DNA of 64,000 nucleotides, taken from contig CM034534.1 of assembly GCA_020002185.1 (NCBI GenBank), positions 14,019,636 through 14,083,635 on the forward strand, in the 5' to 3' direction. The stretch comes from Paraescarpia echinospica (Eukaryota > Annelida > Polychaeta > Sabellida > Siboglinidae). Position 1 is the stretch's first letter, and every line of letters starts with the position of its first letter. The notes beneath the pieces are model-generated. The model saw only the letters and a list, made by a program, of their open reading frames with translations, was not told where the DNA came from and searched no databases. Positions 33,924 through 45,699 of this stretch are shown in pieces. A program made the position numbers and the translations under genes.

Positions 33924-34177
33924 TTAAGTATCAATAAATGGTCGCAGTTTCATGTCGACTGTTTTAAACGAATAATGTTCACGCAATTGCTCCCACGAAA
34001 CACCTTGCGCACGAGGATCTGGTTTGTTTCCAATGTATAGCCCGTTTATGTTGATATCGAAACAACGCCCGTACCACCAGGCCCCGCGGTACAATTGAGC
34101 GCAACTATAAGTGGCGATGTCGTTGTCGCGGTCTTTCGTGCTGAACTGCATGCCAGCGTGGATCGCCAATGAGTCTC
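33924..34177 (-). CDS. FReD exon 5: calcium site and C-terminus
   Basis: Entry after cattattgtag in phase 1. It encodes DSLAIHAGMQFSTKDRDNDI, with the DxDND calcium-binding loop. Then come the second Cys pair and sugar-pocket region (YSCAQLYRGAWWYGRCFDIN, INGLYIG) and the end SFKTVDMKLRPFIDT before a stop. The GAWWY..C....LNG.Y and MK.RP signatures are those of intact FReDs. The domain is full length with no break. Confidence 0.92.
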
Positions 34178-34239
34178 CTACAATAATGTACATTGTCATA
34201 TCATACATCACCATGGGCTTGACTAAATATCAAGTCGCG

Positions 34240-34584
<345 letters not shown>

Positions 34585-34783
34585 GTCATTGATAAAATGA
34601 AACCTGACATCTTTCGTCAGTTGTCAACAAACGTGATGCCCTTGTAAGAAACAGACAAGCGCAGGTCCAAACGGAATGCAAACAGACGAGTTTAGACATT
34701 TGTAAGGCGGGTCAATACATTTGCTTCATTCTTGCTATACATAAATATAATATATAAGACCAAACTGAAGACAAGAGTGTTAC

Positions 34784-34948
34784 CTGCTGTTCCGCTATAC
34801 GCTCCAAATGCAATTTTGTATTTGTCACATTCAGATGCCACAGTAAAATACGTATATTTAGCGTATTTTGTGACATTATTGAAGTCTTCTATGTCAAATC
34901 TTAGTTCATATTGTTTGCTCGACGTGATATCATGGAGATTGTCGTTGC
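34784..34948 (-). CDS. FReD exon 4
   Basis: Entry after tttacattgcag in phase 1; exit at gcag|gtaaca in phase 1. It encodes NDNLHDITSSKQYELRFDIE, DFNNVTKYAKYTYFTVASEC and DKYKIAFGAYSGTAG. This is the GN..LH.LT....YELRIDLED....YA.Y..F.V segment of FReDs, ending in the conserved YSGTAGDSL joint. An NVT glycosylation sequon is present. Confidence 0.92.
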
Positions 34949-35742
34949 CTGCAATGTAAAAATAACGAGGTTGTCATACCTGGTTACAACTATTAGTAAT
35001 GGAAATAACGATTGTCTGAAAATAATATTGTGTGAGTGAGCGTACGTGCTGCTTGCGTGATTGTATGCGTGCCTGCATAATCAATGTTTAAGCTGCTTCC
35101 TCAGCTCGTTTGCCCATCGCGAACCCGGTACTTGTATGCGTACTATTTTAAACGTCTAAAGAAATAACTTTGTTCCTTAGATCTGGTAGCTTGCTAAAGC
35201 CAATTGCCCGGTCGACATGTATCGCCCACCTATAGAACTTGTCCATCTAGAGCATTTCGCTAGACAACAAAACGCGAAACACGTGCGTCACTTTTGTCCA
35301 TTACCTTAATACATCATCACGATCGGACTCTGTCACTGGCTAGATTCGGCTTTAAACCTCCTTTTAGCTGACAATAAAAGTGGCGAACTTGTCATGTAAA
35401 AAAGCATGCCGAACAATTTCCAATCGATTCGTAAATAAGTTTACAGTTTGTCTGCTAATTACACAATAATAAACACGCACAAACTAGCATATGTCATAGT
35501 GAATAGTAGGTAAGTTTTCCTTTTTTTGCGAAATTACTCTCAAATATGAGGGTGGAACAAACATTTCGAATTGAACGATGTATATAACATCTATGCCTAA
35601 TTATAAGTCACGTGCCATAGTGGTGGTTACATAATTATAATCGTTACAATTGTTATGATACTGTGCTTATTTGGAAACATAACAGTATCGAATGCAACGC
35701 ATCGCTATGTAACAAAAATAGTGTTTGTTCAGTTTGACCCAC
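34949..35742 (-). other. FReD intron 3
   Basis: No element recognised. Confidence 0.5.
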
Positions 35743-35839
35743 CAAGCCAGAATTCGCCAGATACGTTGCCAAATCCTTCCTTGTAGCAGGTCCAGTCGAG
35801 GTAGAAATCAACGCTACCATCTTGGCGACGCTGTACCAC
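35743..35839 (-). CDS. FReD exon 3
   Basis: Entry after ttgcctacag in phase 0; exit at cttg|gtgggt in phase 1. It encodes [20 protein letters not shown] and [13 protein letters not shown], matching the FReD core (V.QRR.DGSVDF.R.W..Y..GFG...GEFWLG). An extra Cys sits in the DWTCY position, where most members have W..Y. The exon is too short to be a long open frame but is unmistakable by sequence. Confidence 0.92.
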
Positions 35840-35901
35840 CTGTAGGCAACAACCGGTACTAAATATTTTGCCTGATTATTATATTACACTGTTACACGCA
35901 T

Positions 35902-35932
<31 letters not shown>

Positions 35933-36253
35933 CAGAGTGGCACAGACACACACCTGAGCGTTTGCGAGTATGTGTGCATTAGCGAACATGAGCATGCGTG
36001 CGCAATGCCGGCCGGTTTACACTAAATGTGTGATATTTCACACTAAGAGGCGGGCCAAGCGAAATTGGAATGGTCACTTTATAATAATAACGATAACAAT
36101 AATAATTATTATTTGTTATTACTATCATTATTTATATATGTAAGAACCAAAAGTAACATAGCATGGAAAGTTATATAAATGAACTCTCGAACAATGTTGG
36201 ATAGTGGCCCATTAGCAGATACGGCATATTAATAGGTGTACTTCTGAGGAATA

Positions 36254-36373
36254 AATCAGAAGACAGAAGTGGACCTGGGCAGGACACATCAGCAGACTAC
36301 GAGATAACCGATGCACATCCGTATCACAACCTGGAGAGCTTACGACGGGAAACGATCTAGAGGAGTCGGTGGA
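36254..36373 (+). mobile_element. RTE-like LINE 3' end, first half of a split copy
   Basis: Collinear with the LINE tail at 55051-55170 in this window: shared words include agtggacctgggcagg, agcagactacgagataaccg and gggaaacgatctagagga. The copy stops around 36365-36373, and the rest of the same tail resumes at 46630. Confidence 0.85.
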
Positions 36374-36386
36374 TCAAAAAGAGCCA

Positions 36387-37365
36387 ATGGTATACCTTTG
36401 AATACCATTCTGTACCCTTGGACCATTCAATGGTAAATCAGGAGGACTCAGTGGTACTTTCAATGGTATTTGAAAATACCATTCAGTACCACTGGACCAT
36501 TCAATGATAAATCAGTGTCTCAATGGTACTCTCAATGGTATTTGAACATATCATTCAATACCATTCAATGATAAATCAGTATGTTTCAGTGTTACTCTCA
36601 ATGATATTTGAACATACCATTCAATACCACAGGACCATTCAATGGTAAATCATGTTTCAGTGGTACTCGCAATGGTATTTGAATATACCATTCAATGAAA
36701 AACCTGTATATCTCAGTGGTACTCTCAATGGTATTTGAACATATCATTCAATACCATTCAATGAAAAACCTGTATATCTCAGTGGTACTCTCAATGGTAT
36801 TTGAACATACCATTCAGTACCAACGAACCATTCAATGATAAATCAGGTTTCAGTGGTACTCTCAATGGTATTTGAACATATCATTCAATGATAAATCAGT
36901 ATGTCTTAGCGGTACTCTCAATGGTATTTAAACATACCATTCAATGATAAATCAGTATGTCTCAGCGGACAACATACAATTCAGTACCATTCAATAATAA
37001 ATCAGTAGGTATCAGTGGTACTCGTAATTGTATCTGAAAATATCATTCAGTACCATTATGACTCTCAATGGTATTTGAAAATACCATTCAGTATCACTGG
37101 ACCATTCAGTGATAAATCAGTAGGTGTCAGTGGTACTCTTAATGGTATTTGAAAAGTACCATCCATTACCTTTGAAAGGTTACCGACTAAACCACTGCAT
37201 ATATACAGTCGAGCCTCAAAAGTAAACTGGCAAATCTCAGCCATATTTGAAAACATAATTCACTATACTGAACGTTGACAGCGTACCTCTAGATACCATT
37301 GAACCTTCAGTGGTAAACTGAATGGTACCTTCAACTCAATGGTACCATAAACGGTAACTGCATAT
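36387..37365. repeat. Left terminal array of palindromic accattcaatggta motifs
   Basis: Irregular units of about 80-90 bases built from caatggtatttgaa, ataccattca, accattcaatgataaatcag and cagtggtactctcaatggta. Because ACCATTCAATGGT is near-palindromic, single-strand copies can form many hairpins. Confidence 0.85.
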
Positions 37366-39372
37366 GTTTTTGAAACGTATGTATTTTGTGTCATGTGCTC
37401 ATGTGGTGAATGCTTGAGTCAGAATAAAGATTATAATAAGTATATGTATGTCTAAGTTACGATGTTTTATATAACTCTACTGAATAAATTAACCCGCGAA
37501 TATAAACTCAATTCGCGCCGCTCCACAAATTTGAAATTACCCGTGAGTCATTTCGACGCGCGCCAACTTTTAAACTGATTTGGTTTTTTTCGCGGTCAAG
37601 GAAAGAAACATTATCAGTGGTAGATTTGAAGGTGTAACTTCAGGTAGTCCAGACGGATTACCAATGTATGGAATTCAGTAATCCGTCTAGAAATCTGGTA
37701 ATCCGTCAAATTCATGTAAAATGAAAAAACGTGACTACCATAATTTAAATTTCCGTGTATAATACACCCACATGTATTATACGCACCCTGACTTTACAAT
37801 TTTTTTTTAAAATTTCTATATCACCACGTATAATACGCACCCTGACGTTTGACATCAATATTTTGCTTAAATCCATCAATCCGTCTCAGAATCGTAAACA
37901 TGTCACCTATGCAAGTTACGATATTGCTGCCGGCTTGTCGCTCGTTAGTGACAAGCGTGTAAGCACTATATAACTTGTTTTGTAGCTTGACGATTGCGCA
38001 ACTGATTAAATCAGTGCTTGCTAGAACTTACATTATGTCGTTCTGATTTCACTTTTAAATTAACGCCAAATTATATTCTGAAATGCCACATGCAAACCTG
38101 GTACTTTCAACTGCGAAGCATACATGCGCTCCATTCGTCTTTATTTACATTCACAACATTTGCATTCACAACTTTAAACATGGAGTCACACTTGTTGACA
38201 CTCGACCCGTGACGCGGGCATCATTCACGTGATTCAGGAAATCACTTGTCATTTGTCCAATCACAGAATATTCCCGCGGGATCCCCGTTGTCTCCAATGG
38301 TGACACCTAGCAGAGTTTTGACATACTAGAAATCTAACATGAAGTCCAAACGGTAACTGCGTTTGGGTGATATATATGGAACTCAAAGAAAACGGTAGCC
38401 GAACTAAGATGTCTTTTGCGCTCAATTTTACTATTATAGTATGTGCCCACATGAACTCATAATGCTGGTGTACCTATTTTCCAACATATAGCGGTAATCC
38501 TGCCGGATCCCCGTAGCGTCGAGTCTGGTAATCCGTTGCAAAATCTGGGGTGCTCGGAGTAAAGGAATACTATTAAAATCGACCCCTGAATGGTCAATAA
38601 TGACTGTGAGCATGCACTATTCGGAAGGACGGAATATCCCAGGCTGAGATACTTAAAGTTTGCTGAGTAATTATCCAGACTATCAATAATTGTCCAAATG
38701 CTCCAGTTTTTTATTGACAGTACAATATTATACTAGCCACACACATTGTATTTTTATTGTTTTCTTTTCCATTTATTTCAGCTTGATGTCATCGCTGCAT
38801 GATGGCCAAAAGCAAGCTTTCTCCAGGCTGCACAACAATTAAATCAGTAACAGTGGTATAGTGTTTGTGTGTATGCATTTTGAATTATTGAATATTATTA
38901 TATCATATAATGTATACTGTACATATGTAAGGTTTCAGGGCAAAGCGCGATATATCAAAACTCAATTATACGCTTCATCGTTATAGTGTAAATGAAAACT
39001 TTGATATAATATTGGAATGTCTTAATAATACAAAATCATGATGATTGATATTAAGAGCCAAACTGTTTTTTATAGTAACTACTAAGACCTGTTTTTGGAC
39101 AACCATCTGCTTTTTCACTTCCCCTTAAAATTGACCACCTTTACAATGTTTATTGACATGCCATATGATAAGGCCAGACACGACAGGCAGATAGGATTAT
39201 TTTTTTATTTGTGGAAATTGTGTCTGCCCAAAATATCGAACGGATCATACTGGATAAAAATATATTTAACTTTTTCAGGCCAAACTCTTGTTTCTATGGT
39301 AAAAAACAAAATGGCCACCATTTTGAGCCAACATTGGCACATTTGGAAACACTGCCATTCTTTTTGGAGCAC
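37366..39372. other. Insertion interior, left unique part
   Basis: No gene recognised. The word ggtaatccgtc recurs at about 37665 (inverted), 37680, 37702 and 38523, hinting at a smaller nested repeat (about 37650-38540). The words gtataatacaccc and gtataatacgcaccc are also duplicated near 37757-37850. Confidence 0.4.
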
Positions 39373-39402
39373 ATATATATGGTCAAATCCAACGAACGGG
39401 GT
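39373..39402 (+). repeat. Internal inverted repeat, left copy
   Basis: The segment atatatatggtcaaatcc plus aacgaacggggt matches the reverse complement of 43614-43644 except for a one-base gap. It lies 2999 bases from the left end of the insertion; its partner lies 2985 from the right end. Confidence 0.8.
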
Positions 39403-39730
39403 ACACGGCATGTTTAGACATGTATCTTGAGAAATTATGCTGCGTTTATTCGGCTCGATGATACCTTTCGAGGGATGTATAGTTTGTTTTATCTAGTTTG
39501 AAAATCTTTGGAACTAAAGCTGATAAACTGGTCGTTTTTGGCCATTTTTTAAATGTTGACCTCTATATTTTTTTCAAATCAGTTAGTAATCATCGTAAAC
39601 CATGAATATGCACTGTGTTTATTACTTTATTAGAACGCCACGTGTGTCTATGTTGTTACTGCCTTGTGGTTAATGCAATTTGCAAATAACCTGATTTTGT
39701 TTACAATATATTGGTCATGGGGAATATTGG

Positions 39731-40435
39731 TGTTATCGTCCGAGAACCATTTTTCCTAATGGCATATTCATGAAAAATTATTAATCGATAACATGCATAT
39801 ATTTAGCTGTACATATATACTAACATGTGTAGTACCATAACGCACTGCTATTTTTCAGATGTACCTTTTGGTATTTTTGTTTCTTTTTTCTCCGCCGACT
39901 CAGGTTTGGGGAAGTTTTTCGCGTTATCATCCGGGGCCCTTGTTTCTTTCGTTTTAACTCAAACTTGTGAAGAATAGTAGGAGATTTTTATTCGTACTAA
40001 AGAACATCTCTCTGGCTATCCGAGCAGTCATTTGAACTCACCCAAAATATTTTCTCTGTATGATATGGCCCGGGAAAAGCATCAAGTTACCGTCCGATTA
40101 TAGTTATCGTCCGATCCGCGAGACGGTGGTAGTGTTTTGAGTGCTTTTGAGTAGCCTCTATCGTTCATCATCTTGTTAATGTGCGCTACAAAAGATCGCA
40201 CTAAGTAAGTATATTTCCTTATTTATTACTGTTTTGCTACATGTAGATTGTTTTTGCTAGACTATTCTGATCTACGGTAACAGTCATACACATGTTATTT
40301 ATGCGTGATAGTGCTCGAACTTGATGTTATATGTGCCTCTCAATGACGACCACATATCATAACGCATCAGCTATAATACTGCGGGATACAATGTTTTTAA
40401 AAGGGGGTCGATAACGATGATCCACGGATGATAAC
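39731..40435. promoter_or_regulatory. Cluster of GTTATCRTCC motifs, left side
   Basis: Direct copies: 39732 (gttatcgtccgag), 39923 (gttatcatccg), 40086 (gttaccgtccg) and 40103 (gttatcgtccg). Inverted copy: 40425 (cggatgataac). They precede the THAP ORF. Further inverted copies are at 41884 and 43438. Whether they are protein-binding sites is inference. Confidence 0.5.
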
Positions 40436-40746
40436 GCAATATGTTGTTAAATGCCATATCCTGGGAGAAAAAAAATTGCTAATAAGTATAAAAATATGCA
40501 TGTACATATGTGTTCTGCAATATAATGACAACCCCAAAACCACACATTTGCTGAAACATTTCTAAAATTGACATTAAACGGGACCTGTCTTGGTGCAGGC
40601 TTCGAAAAGTCTGTTTTCCGGAAATGCCGCGAGGGGCAGAATCGTGACGTCAGTTGTGGAAAACATTCCCGGGATCGCAAGCGTTCTCGGCGGCTGGATT
40701 TCTTTGGTAGATGTTTGAACTGGTATACATTCGTTCACATATAGAA

Positions 40747-41133
40747 ATGGTGAACAAATGTGTTGTTGGAAACTGCAACAATTCGAATCTGACTGGCCAT
40801 TCTGAGCACACATTTCCCAAAGAGCCAGTTACTCGGCAGAAATGGGAACGTTTTGTTCGAAACAGCAGGGCCGACTGGACGCATGCTACGGCAACTAGCA
40901 TTATTTATGGTTCGCATTTCATTGCGCCTGACGACTTCGAAGGCTTCGTACAATGGAAGATGGGTTTCAGGCGTAAGTCAGATGTAAAGAAATCTGTCGT
41001 TCCTTTGAAGAACACAACAGAGGCGAAGCCTACGGCGAATCGGTTACCGGCGAATCTGCGCAAGTGGGCCCGGTCAGTTGTCGGAGCATCTTCACTGGTT
41101 CATGTCTATACGGTGCCACAACGTGCTGACTAA
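40747..41133 (+). CDS. THAP-domain protein (zinc site altered)
   Basis: A 128-residue frame. I chose the start at MVNKCVVGNCNNS because THAP domains begin at the protein N-terminus with a few residues before the first Cys. Visible: C-x4-C (CVVGNC), F in HTFPKEP, KWERFVR with the conserved Trp, and the final helix/loop GFRRKSDVKKSVVP in the place of the AVP box. The third ligand, normally Cys in a CSxHF motif, is Tyr here (IIYGSHF; codon tat at about 40909), so C2CH becomes C2YH. THAP domains bind specific DNA sites and occur in transposases (P, Kolobok) and host regulators. No transposase domain follows. The upstream 150 bases are GC-rich with a tgacgtca word. Confidence 0.7.
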   Translation: MVNKCVVGNCNNSNLTGHSEHTFPKEPVTRQKWERFVRNSRADWTHATATSIIYGSHFIAPDDFEGFVQWKMGFRRKSDVKKSVVPLKNTTEAKPTANRLPANLRKWARSVVGASSLVHVYTVPQRAD

Positions 41134-41955
41134 CATCAACATTGTCGATCTCGCCAATGTCATCCTCACTGTCACCGAAATATATGATCAAACGTTTCGT
41201 GATCCGTGTCAAAATTGATATCGCTCTCTGAATTACTCGAGTAAGCCGCCATTTGTATCGAGTTGTTTACATGACACCGCGCGACTGCGCAGGGCCGCAG
41301 GCGTGAAGCCGCTGCACTAACTGACGGCGGAACCACAACTGACGTCACGTTTCAGCAACAAATGCAAACCCAGCATCGCTCGGGAGTTTCCGTAAAATGG
41401 CAAATTTAAAGGCTCTTTTTATGTCGTATGCTCATATACGATATTTAAACATTTTGGCACTATCATCATTTGAAAGGGTATCAACCGCTTGTTATTAAGG
41501 GACAGAGCACATTTTATTCCAGGATATGGCCTTTAATAGTAATACTGCATTAAGAAAGGCATTGTTTGAAATAGAGTCATAATATGCCATTGTGTGTGTG
41601 TTATATGATAGCCAATATATCTTCCTGTCCAATATGACTCATTAAGTGCATTAATTACCATTATGCGTGGCATTATATCGGTTTCGGTAGAATTTGCACA
41701 TTATTTCCTGATTTATTAGGATTTGGAAAAAGCTGTCATACCAAATAGTCTGCAAAATAGTAAAAGTTTAGCATTCTATCGCAAGCTATTGTATGTTACG
41801 CACACTGTGGAGAGGTTATTTTGGCCAAATTAAGATAAAATAGTGCTTTCTAGAGGGAGCCACGGTCGATAACCGTGACCCATGGACGATAACACAATAC
41901 ACTGGTAAAAGTAGTACTGCATTGTGCTGACTTGTTTTGTCTTGTCTTTTAACAG

Positions 41956-42085
41956 GCCAACATGGGGCTATAAAGAAAAAGGCTGACAATCTCATCAAGA
42001 GTGGAAAGATCATCACCAACAGCGGTGAATTCTGCAACAAGCTCAGAGAAGTGAAGACCACAATGAGGTGCAGCGATGCAAGGGT
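41956..42085 (+). CDS. Possible exon upstream of the charged ORF
   Basis: A good acceptor (cttttaacag, ending at 41955) is followed by an open stretch reading QHGAIKKKADNLIKSGKIIT and NSGEFCNKLREVKTTMRCSD. It could end at a donor gcaagg|gtatgc near 42087. The frame then stops. It may link to the charged ORF at 42226 or to the THAP exon; phases could not be settled. Confidence 0.3.
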
Positions 42086-42225
42086 ATGCTAGAGTCTTGG
42101 AAGGTGACAGCAATGCCGGGCATCATAAATGCACATACGATCGTGCCAGTGGGTCCATGCATGATTATTCGAGAGACATCATGCTTCCAAGACTGCTATG
42201 AACAAGGGGGTGTTTTGTACCCTAC

Positions 42226-42846
42226 GTGTGTAGGGTGGACAAAACACTTCTGCAGATCGAGAGGAAGAAGACAGCAGTGGCAGACAAGGAAACAGAAGTG
42301 CATGAGAAAGAGGTGAATGTGAGAGTGATAGAGGTGCAGGAGACAGAGGTCACGGAGAATGCAGCAAAGGACAAGGAGGTGCAGGAGAAAGAGGTGGATA
42401 TGATGAGGATTGAGGTGCAGGAGACAGAAGTCACGGAGAATGCAGCAAAGGAAAATGAGGTGCAGGAGAAAGAGGTTGGTGTGAAGGGGATAGAAGTGAA
42501 TGAAAATGAAGAGAATCACGGTGCAGTTAAAGAAAGGGAGTCGGAAATGGGAGTACAAAAAGTGGTGGTAGACAGTTGGTTGGCCGTTCGATTTAACAAG
42601 AAATGGTACACGGCCCGGGTGCTGCGTATCACGACCGATGGCATGTTTGAAGTAGCATACATGACCCGCACTCGAGGAAACTGGAAATGGGGGAGGCTTG
42701 AGTTTGGGATTGTGGAAGCCTCAGACATCATCAAGGTGGTATCATCTCCTACAGCGGTAGGCAATGTGTTCACCTTCAAGCCTCATGAAATAGAAGTTAT
42801 AAAGAAATGCCTTGCTATGGAGGAAAAGGACGATGATGATGAGTAG
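42226..42846 (+). CDS. Charged repeat protein with C-terminal Tudor-like barrel
   Basis: Up to 206 residues; the true start is unknown because it is probably a downstream exon. The N-terminal half has repeated acidic/basic units (EVTENAAKDKEVQEKEV and EVTENAAKENEVQEKEV), likely helical or coiled. The C-terminal part reads DSWLAVRFNKKWYTARVLRI, TTDGMFEVAYM, GNWKWGRLEFGIVEASDIIK and NVFTFKPHEIEVIKK. It resembles the small beta-barrel (WxAV.Y....Y.G.V......F.V..M...G..WKWP) found at the C-terminus of many uncharacterised transposon-linked animal proteins. That comparison is from memory and uncertain. It ends EEKDDDDE. An AATAAA follows at 43095. Confidence 0.55.
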   Translation: MCRVDKTLLQIERKKTAVADKETEVHEKEVNVRVIEVQETEVTENAAKDKEVQEKEVDMMRIEVQETEVTENAAKENEVQEKEVGVKGIEVNENEENHGAVKERESEMGVQKVVVDSWLAVRFNKKWYTARVLRITTDGMFEVAYMTRTRGNWKWGRLEFGIVEASDIIKVVSSPTAVGNVFTFKPHEIEVIKKCLAMEEKDDDDE

Positions 42847-42847
42847 A

Positions 42848-43012
42848 CGATGTGATGGACATTGGACACAGAGTAGACAATGTGATGGACACTGAGTAGA
42901 CATTGTGTTGGACACTGAGTAGACAATATGATGGACACTGAGTAGACAATGTGGTAGACACTGAGTAGACAACGTGATAGACACTGAGTAGACAATATGA
43001 TGGACAGTTAAA
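42848..43012. repeat. Short tandem repeat after the stop codon
   Basis: About seven imperfect copies of gagtagacaatgtgatggac plus act (22-24 bp), beginning at the stop codon of the charged ORF, in its 3' UTR. Confidence 0.9.
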
Positions 43013-43094
43013 AACGTTATCATACCAAAGTGTTGCCGATTTATACTGTTTTATTTGTATGTAAGTACATCTATTATATTTGTTAATCTTTTTA

Positions 43095-43100
43095 AATAAA
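43095..43100 (+). terminator. Likely polyadenylation signal
   Basis: AATAAA in tttttaaataaaattgg, about 250 bases downstream of the charged ORF stop. Confidence 0.5.
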
Positions 43101-43613
43101 ATTGGTTTAATGTTCGAGTAATGCCGAGTTATGGCTCAAACAATGACATTATTAATTTGCAGACATTGCTCAGTGTAGTAAATAATGTAGAGACAGTTTA
43201 CGTGTTTGTCTTTTTGTACAAGTAATGACAACACATTCGGAAAATACAGTAGGGCAATATTGAAGTGTGAAAAAAACTTCACCGCACTCTGATAACTCTA
43301 AATAAGTACCCCCACCCCAAAGTCACGCCGTTATAACATATGTCCACATGTTATCCATCGACAAAAAGTTAAATATCCAACACAACACCTTTGTACTGTT
43401 GGTTATGTCCTGCCAATGGACGACAACTTGTGGTCCTCGGATGATAACATATAGAACACACCTTTGAACTTCAAGCAACTGTAAAATCGTCAATGTTGTG
43501 AATTAGTATGCCCAATTTTTTGGGAAGTCGCCTCAATATTATGCACATTTAATACCACAACTGAACAAAAGATCCAGGCAATTCTATTTTTGACCTTGTG
43601 TGGAGCTCCAAGA

Positions 43614-43644
43614 CCCCAGTTCGTTGGATTTGACCATATATATA
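43614..43644 (-). repeat. Internal inverted repeat, right copy
   Basis: Reverse complement of 39373-39402: agttcgttggatttgaccat plus atatata, preceded by cccc. Confidence 0.8.
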
Positions 43645-45699
43645 ATTGTGATTCTTGCAAATCCATGTTCTGTATACATTCTATTGTGAGATGATCATAT
43701 AATTTTTTCGTATGTTTTAGTTTTAAAATAATTTGGTTGGTAAAGTGCAAAAAACTTGTTTTTTTTGCAACAAATGTGCTTATCTCTTTCAAACTATTGA
43801 TTATTAAACAAAATTCTGATCATTTTACACTTCTGTGTCTGCTGAATGCAACACTGAAAACCTTATTTGTATATAGCATAATTATTTCCACAGATATCCC
43901 ATTTCGAAATGAAGAAATTTGGGAAAAAATGTTTTTTATCAAACTGGTTTGTTATGAAAACATGGATTATTAAAAAGGTAGGTCATACATAAATTCATGT
44001 TATTTACTGTAAATTAACTATCAATCTATTCTAGCATTTTATATACGTTATGTTTAAGGTTCTTGTGATGGCTTCTGCAAGAGTTAATTTTTTTATTCAT
44101 AGCTCGAACATTTGTAAGTGTTGGTATGGATGCGTATTGTACAAAGCAAATATTGCACTAGCATCATATTATGTAAATACGTCCTTTAAAAAACTGGTAG
44201 TTGACATGTCTCAGTGGATATACTATCGAAATTCTTGAAGACGGTGACAATGTTACAAATACTTTTTTCTTCAAGAGTCCATTATTTTATTTATAATATA
44301 ATCATCACAATTAGCTTAAAATGTGATAGGCTTAATATTCATAGACAGCCAAGATATTAAACTGCCTCTTATTTTTTAATCTACGGTGAAATATTCCTTT
44401 ACTATGGTACCGGGATTTTTTCTGAAATTTCATCACATATATCATAGTTTGATTGCTGTTTTTGTTGCTTTCTAAAAACATACTTTTGCATATACATGTG
44501 TGTACATTTAAATTGTATGGCATGTTCTTGATTTGTATATGTCATATGAGCTAAACATGCAGACTATATAAATATATCTATATATATAAGATTATAACAT
44601 TACTTAATTACTTAATTGTATTAATTAATCAATTTAAACAACTTGTAGCAGTAAGCACCATGGACCGAGACGGGTACTATTTGAAATTTGACAGGTACTA
44701 TTTGAAATTTCACACATTTACCCAAAAGAATAGGTTGTTTATACCTTGCTGATGGTTAATGGCAGAACCCTGAGCTTGTTTGTTATAAGAATTGAACAAG
44801 CATGAATGCAGTTGGTAACGGTCGTTTAATAATTGTATCTTGTATCCAACAGGAACAAATCAAATTCATCACTCGATGAGATAAAGCTTAAGCGCTAAAC
44901 AACTGACACTATCATCGAGGTACTACAAACAATTATTAAATGATAAATCAGATTAGCAAAGGTAGGGTGGTAATGTTTCCCCCATCCCATATCAAACAAT
45001 AATGTGTATATACATATTCAGCACAGGTACAATAGACAATTGGAAGTGATAAACACAACTATCTCCAACGTTATGGTAACACTTGCAAAGAAAGTATAGG
45101 CACATACAAGTGCCGCAGGTTCATCACAGCCTGCTACCAAAGAAATTAAATATAATTAGGTATCATGCAACAAAGTATCATGATGGTTGAAGCAAATCTT
45201 CCTTTGTGTTGAAACGGCAAAGACTTTCGCTGCCATCATATTCCAACACAAACGGACAGTCAACACCCAACCTCGTTTTGATCCTGGGTGAATGTTTACG
45301 TAATTCGGAACGGTGGAAGACTATTGTGACAACGGATCGTTGACAGATTATTCGCATCACATTGCATAAATACTATTTTTGACATATGTAAAAATATTCA
45401 TGTGTTTGACGTGTACATGCAGTACTATACGATAGATATATAATAACTTATTTGTAACATAAATTGGAGGTGGTTGGAAAAATGTAAAATTTTTAAGTGA
45501 TAAAACCTTTTTTTATACATTTCCGAATATGTTCGGGAAATCTTCCCACTTCTGGGCAGAGACCAGAAGAAGTCCTCTGAAGTCGCCTTCAATATGCTTT
45601 GTCGTTCAACGCTTTCGAATGTCAAAAAACAGTCGCAAAAACTGTTGTTAATTTACCTTCACTATGTTTTCTGTTCTATGTGTGCTCAAAAGTAACACC
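43645..45699. other. Insertion interior, right unique part
   Basis: AT-rich, no gene recognised. A 25-bp direct duplication (acgggtactatttgaaattt / caggtactatttgaaattt) lies near 44669-44712, and a (TA)n run near 45773. Confidence 0.4.
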
